Assembly: GCA_036703985.1 (NCBI GenBank)
Contig: DATNQN010000029.1
Location: 302,674 to 366,673 of the forward strand
DNA length: 64,000 nucleotides
Direction: 5' to 3'
Source of the DNA: Leptolyngbyaceae cyanobacterium
GTDB taxonomy: Bacteria; Cyanobacteriota; Cyanobacteriia; Cyanobacteriales; Aerosakkonemataceae
In this document: in pieces, positions 1 to 9,612 of the stretch
Numbering within the stretch: position 1 is the first letter of the stretch
Layout: each line of letters opens with the position of its first letter
Translations under genes and position numbers: made by a program
Notes under the pieces: generated by a model
Database searches by the model: none
Seen by the model: the letters and a program-made list of their open reading frames with translations, nothing else
Told to the model about the DNA's origin: nothing

Positions 1-2
1 AT

Positions 3-293
3 ACGGGAGATAAATTTGTTTTAAATATTCTGCAAGAAGGGAAACAACTGCGAAAGCATTTTATGAAATCTTTTGCACCTGGAGAAGACCGTTTCGCAAA
101 TGTAAACGTTCAAGAAGCTAATAACGGTTGTGCAATTCTTACCGATGCACTTGCTTATTTGGAATGCACGGTGGAAAACCGGATGGAATGCGGCGATCAC
201 TGGCTGGTTTACGCTTCGGTTGAAAATGGCAAAGTCCTTAATCAAGAAGGTGTTACTGCGGTTCATCATCGGAAGTCCGGCAGTTATTATTAG
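3..293 (+). CDS. Diflavin flavoprotein (flavodiiron), C-terminal fragment
   Basis: The open frame enters from the left edge and gives about 96 residues ending in HHRKSGSYY. This matches the C-terminal flavin-reductase-like domain that cyanobacterial flavodiiron proteins carry after the metallo-beta-lactamase and flavodoxin domains. The visible motifs are RKHFMKSFAPGEDRF, then LAYLECTVE and GDHWLVYASVENG, which are FMN-binding flavin-reductase features. These enzymes reduce O2 to water with electrons from the photosynthetic chain. The start lies outside the window, and I cannot tell Flv1/Flv3 from Flv2/Flv4 types from this end alone. Confidence 0.85.
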   Translation, partial: TGDKFVLNILQEGKQLRKHFMKSFAPGEDRFANVNVQEANNGCAILTDALAYLECTVENRMECGDHWLVYASVENGKVLNQEGVTAVHHRKSGSYY

Positions 294-348
294 ATGAAGT
301 TTGTTGCTGATGAGAGCGCTGATTTAAGAGTTTTAAAGCCTTTTGACT

Positions 349-442
349 CTAGTTCCCAGGCTCAACTGGGAACTAGGATAGGAGGCTCTGGCTTACTTTT
401 CGGGCTAAACTTAGCGCTATTTGTCTAATAGACATCTAGCGC
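349..442. terminator. Two stem-loops after the flavoprotein gene
   Basis: An 11-bp perfect stem CTAGTTCCCAG/CTGGGAACTAG spans 349-376 with a 6-nt loop. A second interrupted stem spans 414-442 (GCGCTA..TGTCTA / TAGACA..TAGCGC) and is followed by an A/T run. They lie between convergent genes, so they could terminate transcription from either side. The first stem also looks like a dispersed cyanobacterial palindrome. Its terminator role is inferred. Confidence 0.5.
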
Positions 443-494
443 AAAATTTTAAAATTACGTTTTAGATTACAACTAATAGTTATGAAAATTTAGT

Positions 495-725
495 TTAATC
501 TTTTTCATTTTCTTCATCTTCCTCCTTTTTTCTATTTCTTCCTTCCCCATCTCTATCATTATCATTTTCATCATTGTCAGAATTGCTTTTTTGTTTAACC
601 TCTTCTTGGTCATTTTCCTGCTGATTAGGAGCAATAGATTCGTTGAGGGGATTACAAGCAGTAACAAAAATCAGTAAAATGAATGTTACTAAATGAAAAA
701 TGGAGGAAAAATTCTTAGCGCTCAT
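495..725 (-). CDS. Small acidic hypothetical lipoprotein
   Basis: About 76 residues from an ATG at 725. Upstream on the minus strand AGGTGG lies about 10 nt from that ATG, which favours it over the GTG at 740. The N-terminus MSAKNFSSIFHL is followed by a hydrophobic core and the lipobox-like FVTAC, so an exported lipoprotein is likely. After the cysteine the chain is almost entirely Asn, Asp, Glu and Lys with no fold visible. No family is recognised. The low-complexity tail could inflate the coding signal, but the signal peptide and lipobox argue that the gene is real. Confidence 0.5.
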   Translation of the reverse strand: MSAKNFSSIFHLVTFILLIFVTACNPLNESIAPNQQENDQEEVKQKSNSDNDENDNDRDGEGRNRKKEEDEENEKD

Positions 726-883
726 GATATGATACACCACCTTTAATTTTTAATTGGATCGATCGCAAATTTTCATCTACAAATATTATAATTTAATTGT
801 TTAATAACGAGCGTGATATTAAGTAGTTCATAGTTCTGAACTATAAACTACTCATTATTGAAAGATTGAAATTTAAAAGAGTA

Positions 884-1423
884 CTAGTGAATGCGCTTTT
901 CTAAGTACTGACCGATCATTAATTGTTCTCCTAAGCGGGAAATGATAGTTTGTCGGGTGCGATATTTTTGACCGATTAATTTTAATTCTTCCTCAAAAAC
1001 CGAACCTTTATATTCAGTTCGCAAACACAAAGTTTGGGGATTTGGGAAATAATATTCGGCGGTGACTGGTTTGGATGTAGCAAAACCGCGATCGCGATAT
1101 AATGTAGCTCCCAATGCACCAAATAGGGTAGAACCGCTAGACTCTTTGCGATCGCTTACAGACTCTTTGCTTTCCCAACTAACTTTAGCACCGCAAATCA
1201 AAGATAATTCATCGCTTAATTTATGTAGCCGTGCAAGATACTGTAGTTCGTTACTTCCCTCTTCTAAAAATTCGATGGTAATGATACTAACTACTTCTTT
1301 TGCTTCTACATTTGGCAGGGTATAGTAGCGTCTTTCGGAATGCCATTTCCCTTCTGATTCGCGAAAAAAATTAGCAATTAGTGATTCTTCAGTTGTTTGA
1401 GAGAATTTAGTTAATGATGTCAC
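884..1423 (-). CDS. CpcS/CpeS-family phycobiliprotein lyase
   Basis: A protein of 179 residues, the usual size for S-type bilin lyases, which have a lipocalin-like barrel and attach phycobilins to cysteines of phycobiliproteins. Family features are visible: an N-terminal FFRESEGKWHSERRYY (compare FFxxSxGxWxSxRTxH), VSWES, GSTLFG, an RDRGFATSKPVTAEYYF strand, LRTEY near residue 137, and YRTRQT toward the end. The closing GEQLMIGQYLEKRI resembles the subgroup outside the classical CpcS-I. The partner subunit cannot be told from context, because no phycobilisome gene is in the window. It appears to be monocistronic. Confidence 0.78.
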   Translation of the reverse strand: MTSLTKFSQTTEESLIANFFRESEGKWHSERRYYTLPNVEAKEVVSIITIEFLEEGSNELQYLARLHKLSDELSLICGAKVSWESKESVSDRKESSGSTLFGALGATLYRDRGFATSKPVTAEYYFPNPQTLCLRTEYKGSVFEEELKLIGQKYRTRQTIISRLGEQLMIGQYLEKRIH

Positions 1424-1842
1424 GGAAAAATCGTCCTTGTGGAAATTGATTTAAACTAAGCGTTGTACGTATTGAAATTGTCAAGAGAGCGTAATTACTT
1501 ACTTGTATCACTATATCTGAAAGACCATGCTAAACTTCAGTGTATTGTGATACCAGTTTTTTAGTAAGTGTAGCTGTAAGACAAGCGAAGAAGAGTCGAT
1601 CGGGAAAAGTTTTAGGGATTAAACAAATTTAATCGCCTTGAAGATTGCTATACATACTAGAGGCATTATAATTTTACCCTTACTACTAAGTTTTACTATT
1701 TCGATCGGAAAAATTACTCCCAAAAGAGGTATCTTTATCAATTAAGTGTACTACTTAAGGCTTAAAAAGATAAATAATTGTATGTATTAGATTAGACGAT
1801 AAAAATTGCCTTATTAAATAAATTACTAATTTTAATTAAAAT
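1424..1842. other. Gap: no gene seen
   Basis: AT-rich spacer between the lyase gene and the glycosyltransferase gene. The only symmetry I found is a 12-bp interrupted palindrome GTAT-TGTG-ATAC at 1542-1553. It could be an operator-like site for the divergent side but nothing supports a particular regulator. Confidence 0.4.
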
Positions 1843-3036
1843 CTACTTTTCAATTAAAACCAGTTTGCGGACTTGTTCTTTTTGATTTGGTTTATGTAGT
1901 AATTTGCTTCTTTTGACTAACTTTCTTTTTGATTGCTTCCTGAATAAAGAGGAAAGAGAGCTTTTTATCCCATTCAAAAAGCCAACATTATTTCCATTGT
2001 CTATTACGTAATAAAATCCCTGACTAAAATTACTCAATTCTCCGCTATTCTTCCACTCTTGGTTAGTAATGGAGTTGTAAGGTTTGGAATTAAAATTGCT
2101 AGGCAAAGGATTTTCCAAAAGATGATTTTCTTGGCGACGCGATGAAATAGCAGATATTAAAAGCTGCCAAGCAGGGAGAGAAAATACCGATGGAAAAGCT
2201 AGTTTGAGAGCAGTTACAACTTTTTTTTGTTTAGCGGCAACTAAAGCCCAATGAAGTTTTAAATAACAATGAACAGTCTTCAGCTTAGGAATTATTTTAT
2301 GATGCTTTTGACTAACAAAATTATAAATTTTTTGCTTGATCAAAAAGTGCGTATATAACCGCTTTTCAAAAGAAAATTTATGATTGTAGCCACCAGGCCA
2401 AACCGTGCGGTAGGCAAGACATTCATTAATAAAAATTGCATCTCCGAACTGGGCTATTTTAATCCAAGAATCGATATCATCAAAATTAACATCTAATTGG
2501 GAATCCCAACCCCCAGATTGAATAAACGCATCCCGCCGGAATGCTACTTGAATGGGGGTACCAAAAGGAATTACTTCCATTAGCATTCCGTAATGAATAT
2601 CTTCTTGCGGAACGTAAAAAGCTTTACCGGGGCCAGTTTGACGAGTTCGCCCGATTTCTACCTGGTTGACATCTACTTGCACTGCTTGGCAAGAGCAGAT
2701 TACAGCTTGAGGGCGCAGAGCGATCGCGCGGATCATTTCCTCTAAGCAGTTAGGTGCTATGTAGTCATCATCGTCCATTGGCTTAATCCAATCACCTGTT
2801 GCCACGTTCACTGCGGCATTCATGGTCGCTGCATGACCCTGGTTAGTAGGATTGCGATGGTAGACAACGCGATCGCCTAAGCTGCGGATATACTCTTGGG
2901 TATCATCAGATGAACAGTCATCTGCCACCACCACTTCACAAGCAACCGTTTGTGCTAGCGCAGAATCAATAGCACGCCGCAGCAGAGGTAAGCGGTTGTA
3001 AGTCGTAATGACGATAGTAAATTTTATCTGGGTCAT
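1843..3036 (-). CDS. Family 2 glycosyltransferase
   Basis: A protein of 397 residues. Its N-terminal 200 residues form a GT-A glycosyltransferase 2 domain: TIVITTYNRLPLLRRAIDSAL at 7-27, a VVVADDCSSDDT nucleotide-binding segment near 36-46, and the metal-binding acidic run DDDD at 88-91. It should transfer a sugar from a nucleotide sugar onto a glycan or lipid acceptor, for example in exopolysaccharide or cell-surface synthesis. The exact substrate cannot be read from sequence. The C-terminal third is basic (RKQSKRKLVKRSK) and has no recognised domain. No other glycan genes are adjacent. Confidence 0.85.
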   Translation of the reverse strand: MTQIKFTIVITTYNRLPLLRRAIDSALAQTVACEVVVADDCSSDDTQEYIRSLGDRVVYHRNPTNQGHAATMNAAVNVATGDWIKPMDDDDYIAPNCLEEMIRAIALRPQAVICSCQAVQVDVNQVEIGRTRQTGPGKAFYVPQEDIHYGMLMEVIPFGTPIQVAFRRDAFIQSGGWDSQLDVNFDDIDSWIKIAQFGDAIFINECLAYRTVWPGGYNHKFSFEKRLYTHFLIKQKIYNFVSQKHHKIIPKLKTVHCYLKLHWALVAAKQKKVVTALKLAFPSVFSLPAWQLLISAISSRRQENHLLENPLPSNFNSKPYNSITNQEWKNSGELSNFSQGFYYVIDNGNNVGFLNGIKSSLSSLFRKQSKRKLVKRSKLLHKPNQKEQVRKLVLIEK

Positions 3037-3258
3037 CAGCTATTACCCAAGCTAAGAGACTGGGTGGCTAAAGAGCGCAAGAGTTTAGTTCCCACGTTTT
3101 CTCTCACATTGTTACAAAGATAATCACTAGATAGTTTTTTTCGTCAACCCTCCAAAGACATAAAAATATAAATCAAAGTGATTGATTCGCTCTCTCAAGC
3201 AATTCCTGGTTATCTTAATTGTCTCACCACTGCTGAATAACCGACATCACGATCGTAG

Positions 3259-4752
3259 TTAATCTTTACCTGCAAAGATCTGTGGCGTAAAACTACCGTG
3301 CAAACCATAAGGTACATGATGTTTTAAATGCAGTTTAGCCACTGGCCCTCGATTCAAATCGCGAGCATCTAAAATTACCACGTCTGAGCGATGGTAAGCC
3401 GCATCATAAACTACACTCAGTACCCAGCCATTATCTTCCGATAAACCAGCGGAATCGCTGGAACGGCAAGGAACAAATACTGGTTCGCTCACAAATCCTC
3501 GCGGTGCAGCACTCCAAAACTGTCTGTTTCCAGAAATCAAGTCAATTTTTAGAATACCTTGTAGAGGCGCGTTACCCGTAGCTGTATGGGCTGCACCTAA
3601 ATAGAGATAACGGTAAGGTTGCCCCATTTTTGTCGGATGCACGAATGGAAATTCACAGCAACGGCTTTCAATTAATTGATGCTCTACTACTTTAGTTTCC
3701 AAATTTACTTCAAATCGCCATAATTGACCGGGAGAAAGAGCTTCAAAATTTGTTTGGCGATAATCGTGACCCGGTTCAACCGTTGGCAAAGATTCATAGC
3801 AAACTGAATCTATATAAATTTTACGATCTCGTTCAAAAGCATTGGCATGATGGAACACAAAACCAGACTCTGCGGCCAAAATTTGCGCTTTTTTCTTTCC
3901 ATTGCGGGGAATTACAATTATTTGGGTAGGTTCTCCTGCACGGAACTTGACACATTCACCAGCCCCTTGCCAACCTAATAGAAAAGGTAAAGGATTAAAA
4001 CTGACTGGATTTTGAAAGAAAATACAATAATTAGGCGTAATAGCAAAATCGTGAATAAAAGCAAATCCCGGAACTGAATGGGCGTGATTTTCTACTACTT
4101 TACCAGTCTGGTCTAACTCATAGATATTGATAGTAGTAGAAAGACCGGGTTTAATCGAAAAGTTTACTAATCTATTTTTTTCTGGATCGAGCCGAGGATG
4201 AGCGGCAAACGCATCACCGGGTTTTAATCCTCCTTCCAAATAGTCTAATCCAAGAGTTTCTAAAGTGCGAGGATTTAAGCGATGAGGTTCTGCGGCTTCC
4301 CATAATGCTAAAAGTTTGCCACCCCAATAAATAACTTGAGTATTAGCGATATTTTTCAGCTTAAAATCAAAGGCATTAGCTAGCCAGCCACCGGGTTTCT
4401 GCGTACCGAAAACTCCTCGATAAAGATATTTTCCGGCTTTTTCTTCTTCCACAAAACCCTGAGTGCGGACGTAACGATTGCAGAAGTGAGCGCGACCATT
4501 GGCAAATGCGATCGCGCAAATCATACCATCCCCATCAAAAGGATGATGCACTCTCTGGCCACTTCTTTCAAATAAACCAGGGCCATTGCGAAATAAAGTC
4601 CCTTGTAATCCTTCCGGAATTTTTCCTTCTACATCATCAATTTCATAATCAAATTCTTCTTTGAGAGATTCATAACCGCCTTGCCAGTCTTGGTTATTGT
4701 AGGATTTGGCTGGCACGGTAGAAGCGTGTTCGTATAATTGAAATGTCTCCAT
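3259..4752 (-). CDS. Carotenoid oxygenase (apocarotenoid-15,15'-oxygenase type)
   Basis: A 497-residue RPE65/CCD-family non-heme iron dioxygenase that cleaves a polyene double bond of carotenoids or apocarotenoids. The four iron-binding histidines are visible: H185 in AAHPRLD, H234 in FIHDFAI, H301 or H302 in FHHANAF, and H485 in YGLHGSF. The N-terminal segment GTLFRNGPGLFER and the PFDGDGM motif are typical. Length and His spacing match the cyanobacterial ACO (Diox1) enzyme better than plant NCED enzymes. It is on the minus strand about 100 bp downstream of the transporter gene and may share its transcript. Substrate preference is inferred from family only. Confidence 0.9.
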   Translation of the reverse strand: METFQLYEHASTVPAKSYNNQDWQGGYESLKEEFDYEIDDVEGKIPEGLQGTLFRNGPGLFERSGQRVHHPFDGDGMICAIAFANGRAHFCNRYVRTQGFVEEEKAGKYLYRGVFGTQKPGGWLANAFDFKLKNIANTQVIYWGGKLLALWEAAEPHRLNPRTLETLGLDYLEGGLKPGDAFAAHPRLDPEKNRLVNFSIKPGLSTTINIYELDQTGKVVENHAHSVPGFAFIHDFAITPNYCIFFQNPVSFNPLPFLLGWQGAGECVKFRAGEPTQIIVIPRNGKKKAQILAAESGFVFHHANAFERDRKIYIDSVCYESLPTVEPGHDYRQTNFEALSPGQLWRFEVNLETKVVEHQLIESRCCEFPFVHPTKMGQPYRYLYLGAAHTATGNAPLQGILKIDLISGNRQFWSAAPRGFVSEPVFVPCRSSDSAGLSEDNGWVLSVVYDAAYHRSDVVILDARDLNRGPVAKLHLKHHVPYGLHGSFTPQIFAGKD

Positions 4753-4858
4753 AGGTAAGGTAGATATTAGTTGTTTGTTAGGACTTTTGTTCGATATCGG
4801 TCTATCATTAACCCAACCAAAAATTGACTAATGGTTAATAAATTTTATCCGACTATTT

Positions 4859-6301
4859 TTAATGGCGGATCTCTTCAGAGTGAGACACCATTTCCGACAT
4901 TAAATCTGGTAAAAAAGGTTGTCCCATATGTTTGGCAGCAGTCGAATCAAGCTCCAAAGCCGGAAAAGGTTCTAAGACTGATGCTTGTAACTCTATTTGA
5001 GGATCGCTAGCTGGTAACCAGTTGACAAATGGCAGGGGTAGAAGCGTACTCAAATTAGTAATTAAAACCAACAACCAGAGACGATCGAAGTTATTTTGAG
5101 TAATACCCATCCAGTGCATTAGTACTGCCCCCAATTCATAAGAAAGCAGACTTGCTAAATTAGTTACCGACATCAACAAAGCAAACAAAGTAGCTTCTAC
5201 TCCTGGAGGACAAAGCCGCGCCGCTAATACTAAAACTGGCATATAAGCAATTTGTCCCATCACGGTTAGAATCAAACTATCGCCCAAACTAAACCAACGG
5301 TCATCAATTCCTAAGGCACGGTTAGTATGGGTAACCAGCAAAAGCATCGTCAATCCCAACAGGGTAGAAACGATCGTCGTCCAAGCAAAAATTTTCCGAA
5401 ACGGAACTGTTTTAAAGTAGCGTTGAAACAACCAAATCCCTACTAAAGATGCCACGCTCGTTACTAGGCGGACTCTTCCTAAAAACTCCGGTTCAAAACC
5501 CAACTCATTGGTTGTGAAAAAGAAAAAAGCGGCATCCGCAGTTGGCGTACATTGCCAAAGGAATACAAAAGCTGTTGGTAGCCAAATCGCTTTTTGAGTA
5601 AATGCTTTACGTAATTGCCTTACTTGATTCCATACTTTAGAAACTTCGGGAAGTTCGCTAATTGGTTCTTCGGTAATTAACCAAGCAACTAGCGACACTA
5701 TTAACGGGAAAGCAGCAGTAATGCCAAATATAGTACGATTACTAAAATGTTCTAATAAAAATCCACTCAAGTAAGCAGTAATTAATCCACCCAACGCTGA
5801 AGTACCCCAAGCAAGGGATTGCAAGGAACCCGATTTACTCAACGATTCTTCTCTAGCTCTTTCTACTACCAATGAATCTACAATCACATCACTTAGAGCA
5901 ACTGAGAGGGAAGTCAGAGCTAATACGCCGGTTGCTTCCCAAGCGTTGTTAACTAAAGTGGCGAAACTCAGCCAAGCCGCCGTTCCGAGTAATCCCGATA
6001 AAATTAGGTAAGGACGCCGCCGATATCCCAATACAGGCAATCCATCTGATACGAAACCAAATAGGGGTTTGACTACCCAAGGTAAAGCAGCAATCCCCAT
6101 CAACGCAGAAACTTCAGCGGGAGTCAGCGCTAGCTCGTCTTTGAGAAAGAAACTGGTAGCTAAACGCGCTAGTCCTAAAATTCCTTGTACAAAGTAAACC
6201 ACCAGAATCGCTATTAATTCTGGGGTGGGTTCATTACCAAAAAATATTTTTTTTGTCAAGGATTCTTTAATCTCTGACAGGCCAGAGGAGGAAACTAACA
6301 T
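4859..6301 (-). CDS. Folate/biopterin transporter family MFS protein
   Basis: A 480-residue polytopic membrane protein with about twelve hydrophobic segments. Family signatures are the early motif YFVQGILGLARLATSFFLKD, then ALPWVVKPLFGFVSDG and GYRRRPYL, characteristic of the FBT/BT1 family that includes the Synechocystis folate transporter and plant plastid relatives. It probably moves folates or pterins across the plasma or thylakoid membrane. The start at 6301 gives a normal cytosolic N-terminus. Between the gene and hisB lies about 245 bp, so separate promoters are likely. The carotenoid oxygenase follows on the same strand. Confidence 0.85.
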   Translation of the reverse strand: MLVSSSGLSEIKESLTKKIFFGNEPTPELIAILVVYFVQGILGLARLATSFFLKDELALTPAEVSALMGIAALPWVVKPLFGFVSDGLPVLGYRRRPYLILSGLLGTAAWLSFATLVNNAWEATGVLALTSLSVALSDVIVDSLVVERAREESLSKSGSLQSLAWGTSALGGLITAYLSGFLLEHFSNRTIFGITAAFPLIVSLVAWLITEEPISELPEVSKVWNQVRQLRKAFTQKAIWLPTAFVFLWQCTPTADAAFFFFTTNELGFEPEFLGRVRLVTSVASLVGIWLFQRYFKTVPFRKIFAWTTIVSTLLGLTMLLLVTHTNRALGIDDRWFSLGDSLILTVMGQIAYMPVLVLAARLCPPGVEATLFALLMSVTNLASLLSYELGAVLMHWMGITQNNFDRLWLLVLITNLSTLLPLPFVNWLPASDPQIELQASVLEPFPALELDSTAAKHMGQPFLPDLMSEMVSHSEEIRH

Positions 6302-6546
6302 TGATAGATAAATGATAAAAAAGATTAAGAATTATGACTTTTATATCACATAAAGCTTAGGGGCTGACGCCTATCTTAGGGGTGAAGAGGAAGTGAGGAG
6401 TGAAATAAGCAGGATCTTGCCAAAGCTGATTAACGAATTAAAAATCATTTTTTATAATAAATAAGCAAAAAACTATAAGTTGCCACTACAAAAAAGGAAT
6501 GGCAACTGGAACATATCTAAAATTAATTGAGATTGGACAGCTAAAC

Positions 6547-7191
6547 TTACAGAACGCCTTTAGAACTGGGTATGGCGCTAGCTCGACGGGGATCGATTTC
6601 TACTGCCATTCTCAATGCTCTGGCAAATGCCTTAAAAGTCGCTTCAATAATGTGGTGAGAATTAATGCCGTCTAACTGACGAATATGCAGGGTCATCTGA
6701 GAATGATTGACTAATGCTACAAAAAATTCCCTAACTAACTGAGTATCGTAAGTTCCGACTCGTTGGGTAGGAATTTCTAAACCATAACTCAAATGAGGGC
6801 GTCCGGAAAAGTCTAACGCTACTTGGATGAGAGCTTCATCCAATGGTGCGATAAAATGTCCGAAACGGACAATGCCTTTGCGATCGCCTAACGCTTTCCC
6901 CAACGCTTGCCCCAAAGTAATTCCCACATCTTCATTAGTATGGTGATCGTCTATTTCCAGATCGCCGATGGCTTGGACTTCTAAATCGATCAAGCCATGT
7001 GAGGAAATTTGGTGCAGCATATGGTCTAAGAACGGAATACCGGTTTTAGCAGTGCAAGCACCAGTACCATCTAAGTTGATACTCACTTGTACGTCTGTTT
7101 CCCCAGTTTTGCGACTTAGGGAAGCAGTGCGAGACAGTATGATTTGCTCTGGGTGTTGGGGAAGAGAAATTTGGCGATCGGTAGTTTGCAT
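6547..7191 (-). CDS. hisB: Imidazoleglycerol-phosphate dehydratase
   Basis: A monofunctional HisB of 214 residues catalysing the sixth step of histidine synthesis, conversion of imidazoleglycerol phosphate to imidazoleacetol phosphate. The manganese-binding motifs [13 protein letters not shown] near 53, [12 protein letters not shown] near 81, and [15 protein letters not shown] near 176 are intact. No phosphatase domain is fused, as expected in cyanobacteria. It follows fabI on the same strand with a 19-bp gap, so the two are probably co-transcribed, a pairing of unrelated pathways. Confidence 0.97.
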   Translation of the reverse strand: MQTTDRQISLPQHPEQIILSRTASLSRKTGETDVQVSINLDGTGACTAKTGIPFLDHMLHQISSHGLIDLEVQAIGDLEIDDHHTNEDVGITLGQALGKALGDRKGIVRFGHFIAPLDEALIQVALDFSGRPHLSYGLEIPTQRVGTYDTQLVREFFVALVNHSQMTLHIRQLDGINSHHIIEATFKAFARALRMAVEIDPRRASAIPSSKGVL

Positions 7192-7210
7192 TGTTAATAT
7201 TTATTTTCAG

Positions 7211-7987
7211 CTACATTCCCATTATTTCGTAGCCAGAATCTACATATATTATCTGGCCAGTAATCCCACTTGATAAGTCGCTACATAAAAAAGCTGCCGT
7301 ATTTCCTACTTCTGTCTGAGTTACCGTCCGACGTAGGGGAGCAACTTTTTCAACGTGATGGATCATATCTAAGATGCCACCCACTGCCGAAGATGCTAAA
7401 GTGCGGATCGGGCCAGCAGATATGCCATTGACTCGAATATTATGTGGGCCAAGCTCTGCCGCTAGGTAGCGGACATTCATTTCTAATGCTGCTTTGGCAA
7501 TTCCCATTACATTGTAGTTCGGCACGACCCGGACGCCGCCCAGGTAAGTTAAAGTGACGATACTGCCCCCTTCCGTCATCAAAGGTTTAGCCGCGCCGCT
7601 TAACTGAATGAGGGAGTAAGCGCTGACATTTAAAGCTAAGTCAAAGCCTTCTCGCGAAGTTTTGCTAAAATCCCCCGATAAGTCTTCCTTTTTCGCAAAA
7701 GCAAGGCAATGAATCAGGATATCAAGCCTACCCCACTTTTCCTGAATGGTGTCGAAAGTCGATTGGATTTGAGCTTCATCTTGGACGTTACAGGGTAGAA
7801 ACAAGCTGGGATTGAGAGGTTCTACCAGTTCCGCCACTTTTTTTTCCATGCGCCCTTTTTCATCGGGCAAGTAGGTGATGCCGAGATTAGCACCAGCTTG
7901 ATGGAGTTGTTGGGCAATGCCCCAAGCGATCGAGCGGTTGTTGGCAATGCCAGTTACGAGTGCGTTTTTTCCAGATAAATTCAGCAT
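7211..7987 (-). CDS. fabI: Enoyl-[acyl-carrier-protein] reductase (NADH)
   Basis: A 258-residue divergent short-chain dehydrogenase of the FabI type, carrying out the last reduction in each round of fatty-acid elongation. The FabI-specific nucleotide motif GIANNRSIAWGIAQQL is at 14-29. The catalytic Tyr and Lys are in the YNVMGIAKAALE segment, and GPIRTLASSAVGG is the substrate-binding loop. Length is normal. It is the first gene of the fabI-hisB pair. The 800-bp gap upstream separates it from divergent ntcA. Confidence 0.97.
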   Translation of the reverse strand: MLNLSGKNALVTGIANNRSIAWGIAQQLHQAGANLGITYLPDEKGRMEKKVAELVEPLNPSLFLPCNVQDEAQIQSTFDTIQEKWGRLDILIHCLAFAKKEDLSGDFSKTSREGFDLALNVSAYSLIQLSGAAKPLMTEGGSIVTLTYLGGVRVVPNYNVMGIAKAALEMNVRYLAAELGPHNIRVNGISAGPIRTLASSAVGGILDMIHHVEKVAPLRRTVTQTEVGNTAAFLCSDLSSGITGQIIYVDSGYEIMGM

Positions 7988-8520
7988 AGAGGTTCATTAT
8001 ATCGGAGCAAGGGTAGTAAATTACGGCGATCGTTCTCGCTATTTGACCGGGTATCGGATACCAACTACTTCACTTAAGAGCGATCGCGTTTATGATTTTG
8101 GCAGGGGTAACGCAGCAGGGGCGGGGGCAAAGATGAGGGCGCTGTTTTAAAAAGCTGAACCTGCCTCATTGCACTAGCAATATCAACCTTAATAAAAATT
8201 ATGTATCAATTAATACAAAATTCTGCCGAGAAGTCGGTTAAGCATTTCTTACTAGGCTATTTACTTTGATACGTAAGCTTACTGGTGCTATTTAGGTAAT
8301 AATTATGTGCTATAGTACACAAAAATTTTATAAATGCAATGCTGGTTTGCAAAACAGAACTAAAAGCGAAAACTCAGCCAACTCGGATAATTACCAAGTT
8401 CATCTATTACGCAAAGGTTTGTAAAAATAATCTCTTGGATACCTCACCACAATTTGTTACCTGAAGGCATTATAAATGAGAGAAATTCTGATGTTAGGGA
8501 ATAGGGAAAGCTACATTAAC

Positions 8521-8561
8521 TTAGCCTACATAATATGCGAGGAATGCGAGGAATAGGCTAA
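8521..8561. promoter_or_regulatory. Inverted repeat enclosing a tandem 9-mer
   Basis: TTAGCCTA at 8521-8528 pairs perfectly with TAGGCTAA at 8554-8561. Between them the 9-mer ATGCGAGGA occurs twice back to back (8535-8543 and 8544-8552). It lies 240 bp before the ntcA start codon. It could be a stem-loop in a long leader or a protein-binding site. The role is unknown. Confidence 0.4.
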
Positions 8562-8685
8562 ACCAACTACAAAGCCTTTTCTATTCTGCATAACCCCTGT
8601 TCGAGGGAAAATGCACTATGGTAAAAGAACCAAAGGAATCAATAGGAAGGGAAACTCTAAGAACTTTATCTAAATCTAAATAAAG

Positions 8686-8699
8686 CAACATCAATGTTG
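8686..8699. promoter_or_regulatory. Perfect short palindrome upstream of ntcA
   Basis: CAACAT-CA-ATGTTG, with 6-bp arms and a 2-bp spacer, lies about 100 bp before the ntcA start. CAACAT recurs in direct orientation at about 8717-8722. This symmetry suits a dimeric regulator, but no regulator can be named. Confidence 0.35.
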
Positions 8700-8799
8700 T
8701 TTGAACCAAGTATTATCAACATGAAGAAATGATAAATTTCAAATTTTATTCCAAGGTAGTTTGGAAAAATTTTAAGGGTTTTGAGCGAGGTCAAGGAAT

Positions 8800-9471
8800 A
8801 TGGTCGTGATACAAGATAGACCACTGGCAGCTGTATTCCGTCAAATGGGAAGTGGGGCGTTTCCACCAGTGGTGGAAACTTTTGAAAGAGGCAAAACCAT
8901 CTTTTTCCCTGGAGATCCGGCTGAACGGGTATATTTTCTGCTCAAAGGAGCAGTTAAACTTTCTAGAGTTTATGAAGCAGGGGAAGAAATTACGGTAGCG
9001 CTGCTGCGAGAAAATAGTGTTTTTGGTGTTTTATCGCTAATTACCGGAAATCGCTCCGATCGTTTTTACCATGCGGTTGCCTTTACTCCTGTCGAACTGC
9101 TGTCAGCGCCGATCGATCAAGTAGAACAAGCGCTCAAAGAAAATCCCGAATTATCGATGTTAATGTTGCGGGGGCTTTCCTCGCGCATCCTACAAACCGA
9201 GATGATGATCGAGACTTTGGCCCACCGGGATATGGGTTCGCGATTAGTTAGTTTCTTGTTGATTCTGTGTCGCGATTTTGGAGTGTCGGGGGCAGAGGGA
9301 ATTACAATAGACTTGAAGCTTTCCCACCAGGCGATCGCGGAAGCTATTGGTTCGACCCGCGTTACGGTTACTCGTTTGTTGGGAGATTTGCGACAAGAAA
9401 AAATGATTTCTATTCATAAGAAAAAGATTACCGTCCACAACCCCGTAACCTTAAGCCAACAGTTTACTTAG
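8800..9471 (+). CDS. ntcA: Global nitrogen regulator NtcA
   Basis: A 223-residue CRP-family transcription factor, the normal length for NtcA, which senses 2-oxoglutarate and PipX and activates nitrogen-assimilation genes. The cNMP-type barrel runs from about residue 30 ([23 protein letters not shown]) and lacks the cAMP-binding arginine set, as known for NtcA. A long dimerisation helix follows around 130. The helix-turn-helix is [20 protein letters not shown] near 178-197. AAGGA lies just before the ATG. It stands alone behind a long upstream region, consistent with complex regulation. No exact NtcA box was found there. Confidence 0.97.
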   Translation: MVVIQDRPLAAVFRQMGSGAFPPVVETFERGKTIFFPGDPAERVYFLLKGAVKLSRVYEAGEEITVALLRENSVFGVLSLITGNRSDRFYHAVAFTPVELLSAPIDQVEQALKENPELSMLMLRGLSSRILQTEMMIETLAHRDMGSRLVSFLLILCRDFGVSGAEGITIDLKLSHQAIAEAIGSTRVTVTRLLGDLRQEKMISIHKKKITVHNPVTLSQQFT

Positions 9472-9612
9472 CGGGCATACTTCTGTATCCACCCAGAACA
9501 TAGAATTAACCAATCAACGGTAACTCGCTTAAACAGGGGGTAGAATTGGTTTGGTCGGTGATAGAATCAAGCCAGTACCGTGGGGTTAAACGGGAAAACA
9601 AGCTTGAAGAGT

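Larger units (their letters stand above)
7988..8799. other. Long regulatory gap between fabI and ntcA
   Basis: About 810 bp without a convincing ORF, containing the divergent promoters of fabI and ntcA. It holds a stem with a duplicated loop at 8521-8561 and a near-perfect palindrome at 8686-8699, listed separately. I looked for the NtcA consensus GTA-N8-TAC here and did not find an exact match, so autoregulation of ntcA is not supported by sight. The length would allow a long leader or a small RNA. Confidence 0.5.

Noticed and set aside
7917..8150. 77-codon plus-strand ORF over the fabI start
   Set aside because: Overlaps fabI antisense and its upstream region, with no supporting signals.
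7988..8799. NtcA autoregulatory box upstream of ntcA
   Set aside because: Searched by eye for GTA-N8-TAC and found only partial matches; not reported as a site.
8666..8866. 66-codon minus-strand ORF overlapping the ntcA start
   Set aside because: No ribosome site, no recognisable family, and it overlaps a secure gene and its promoter region.
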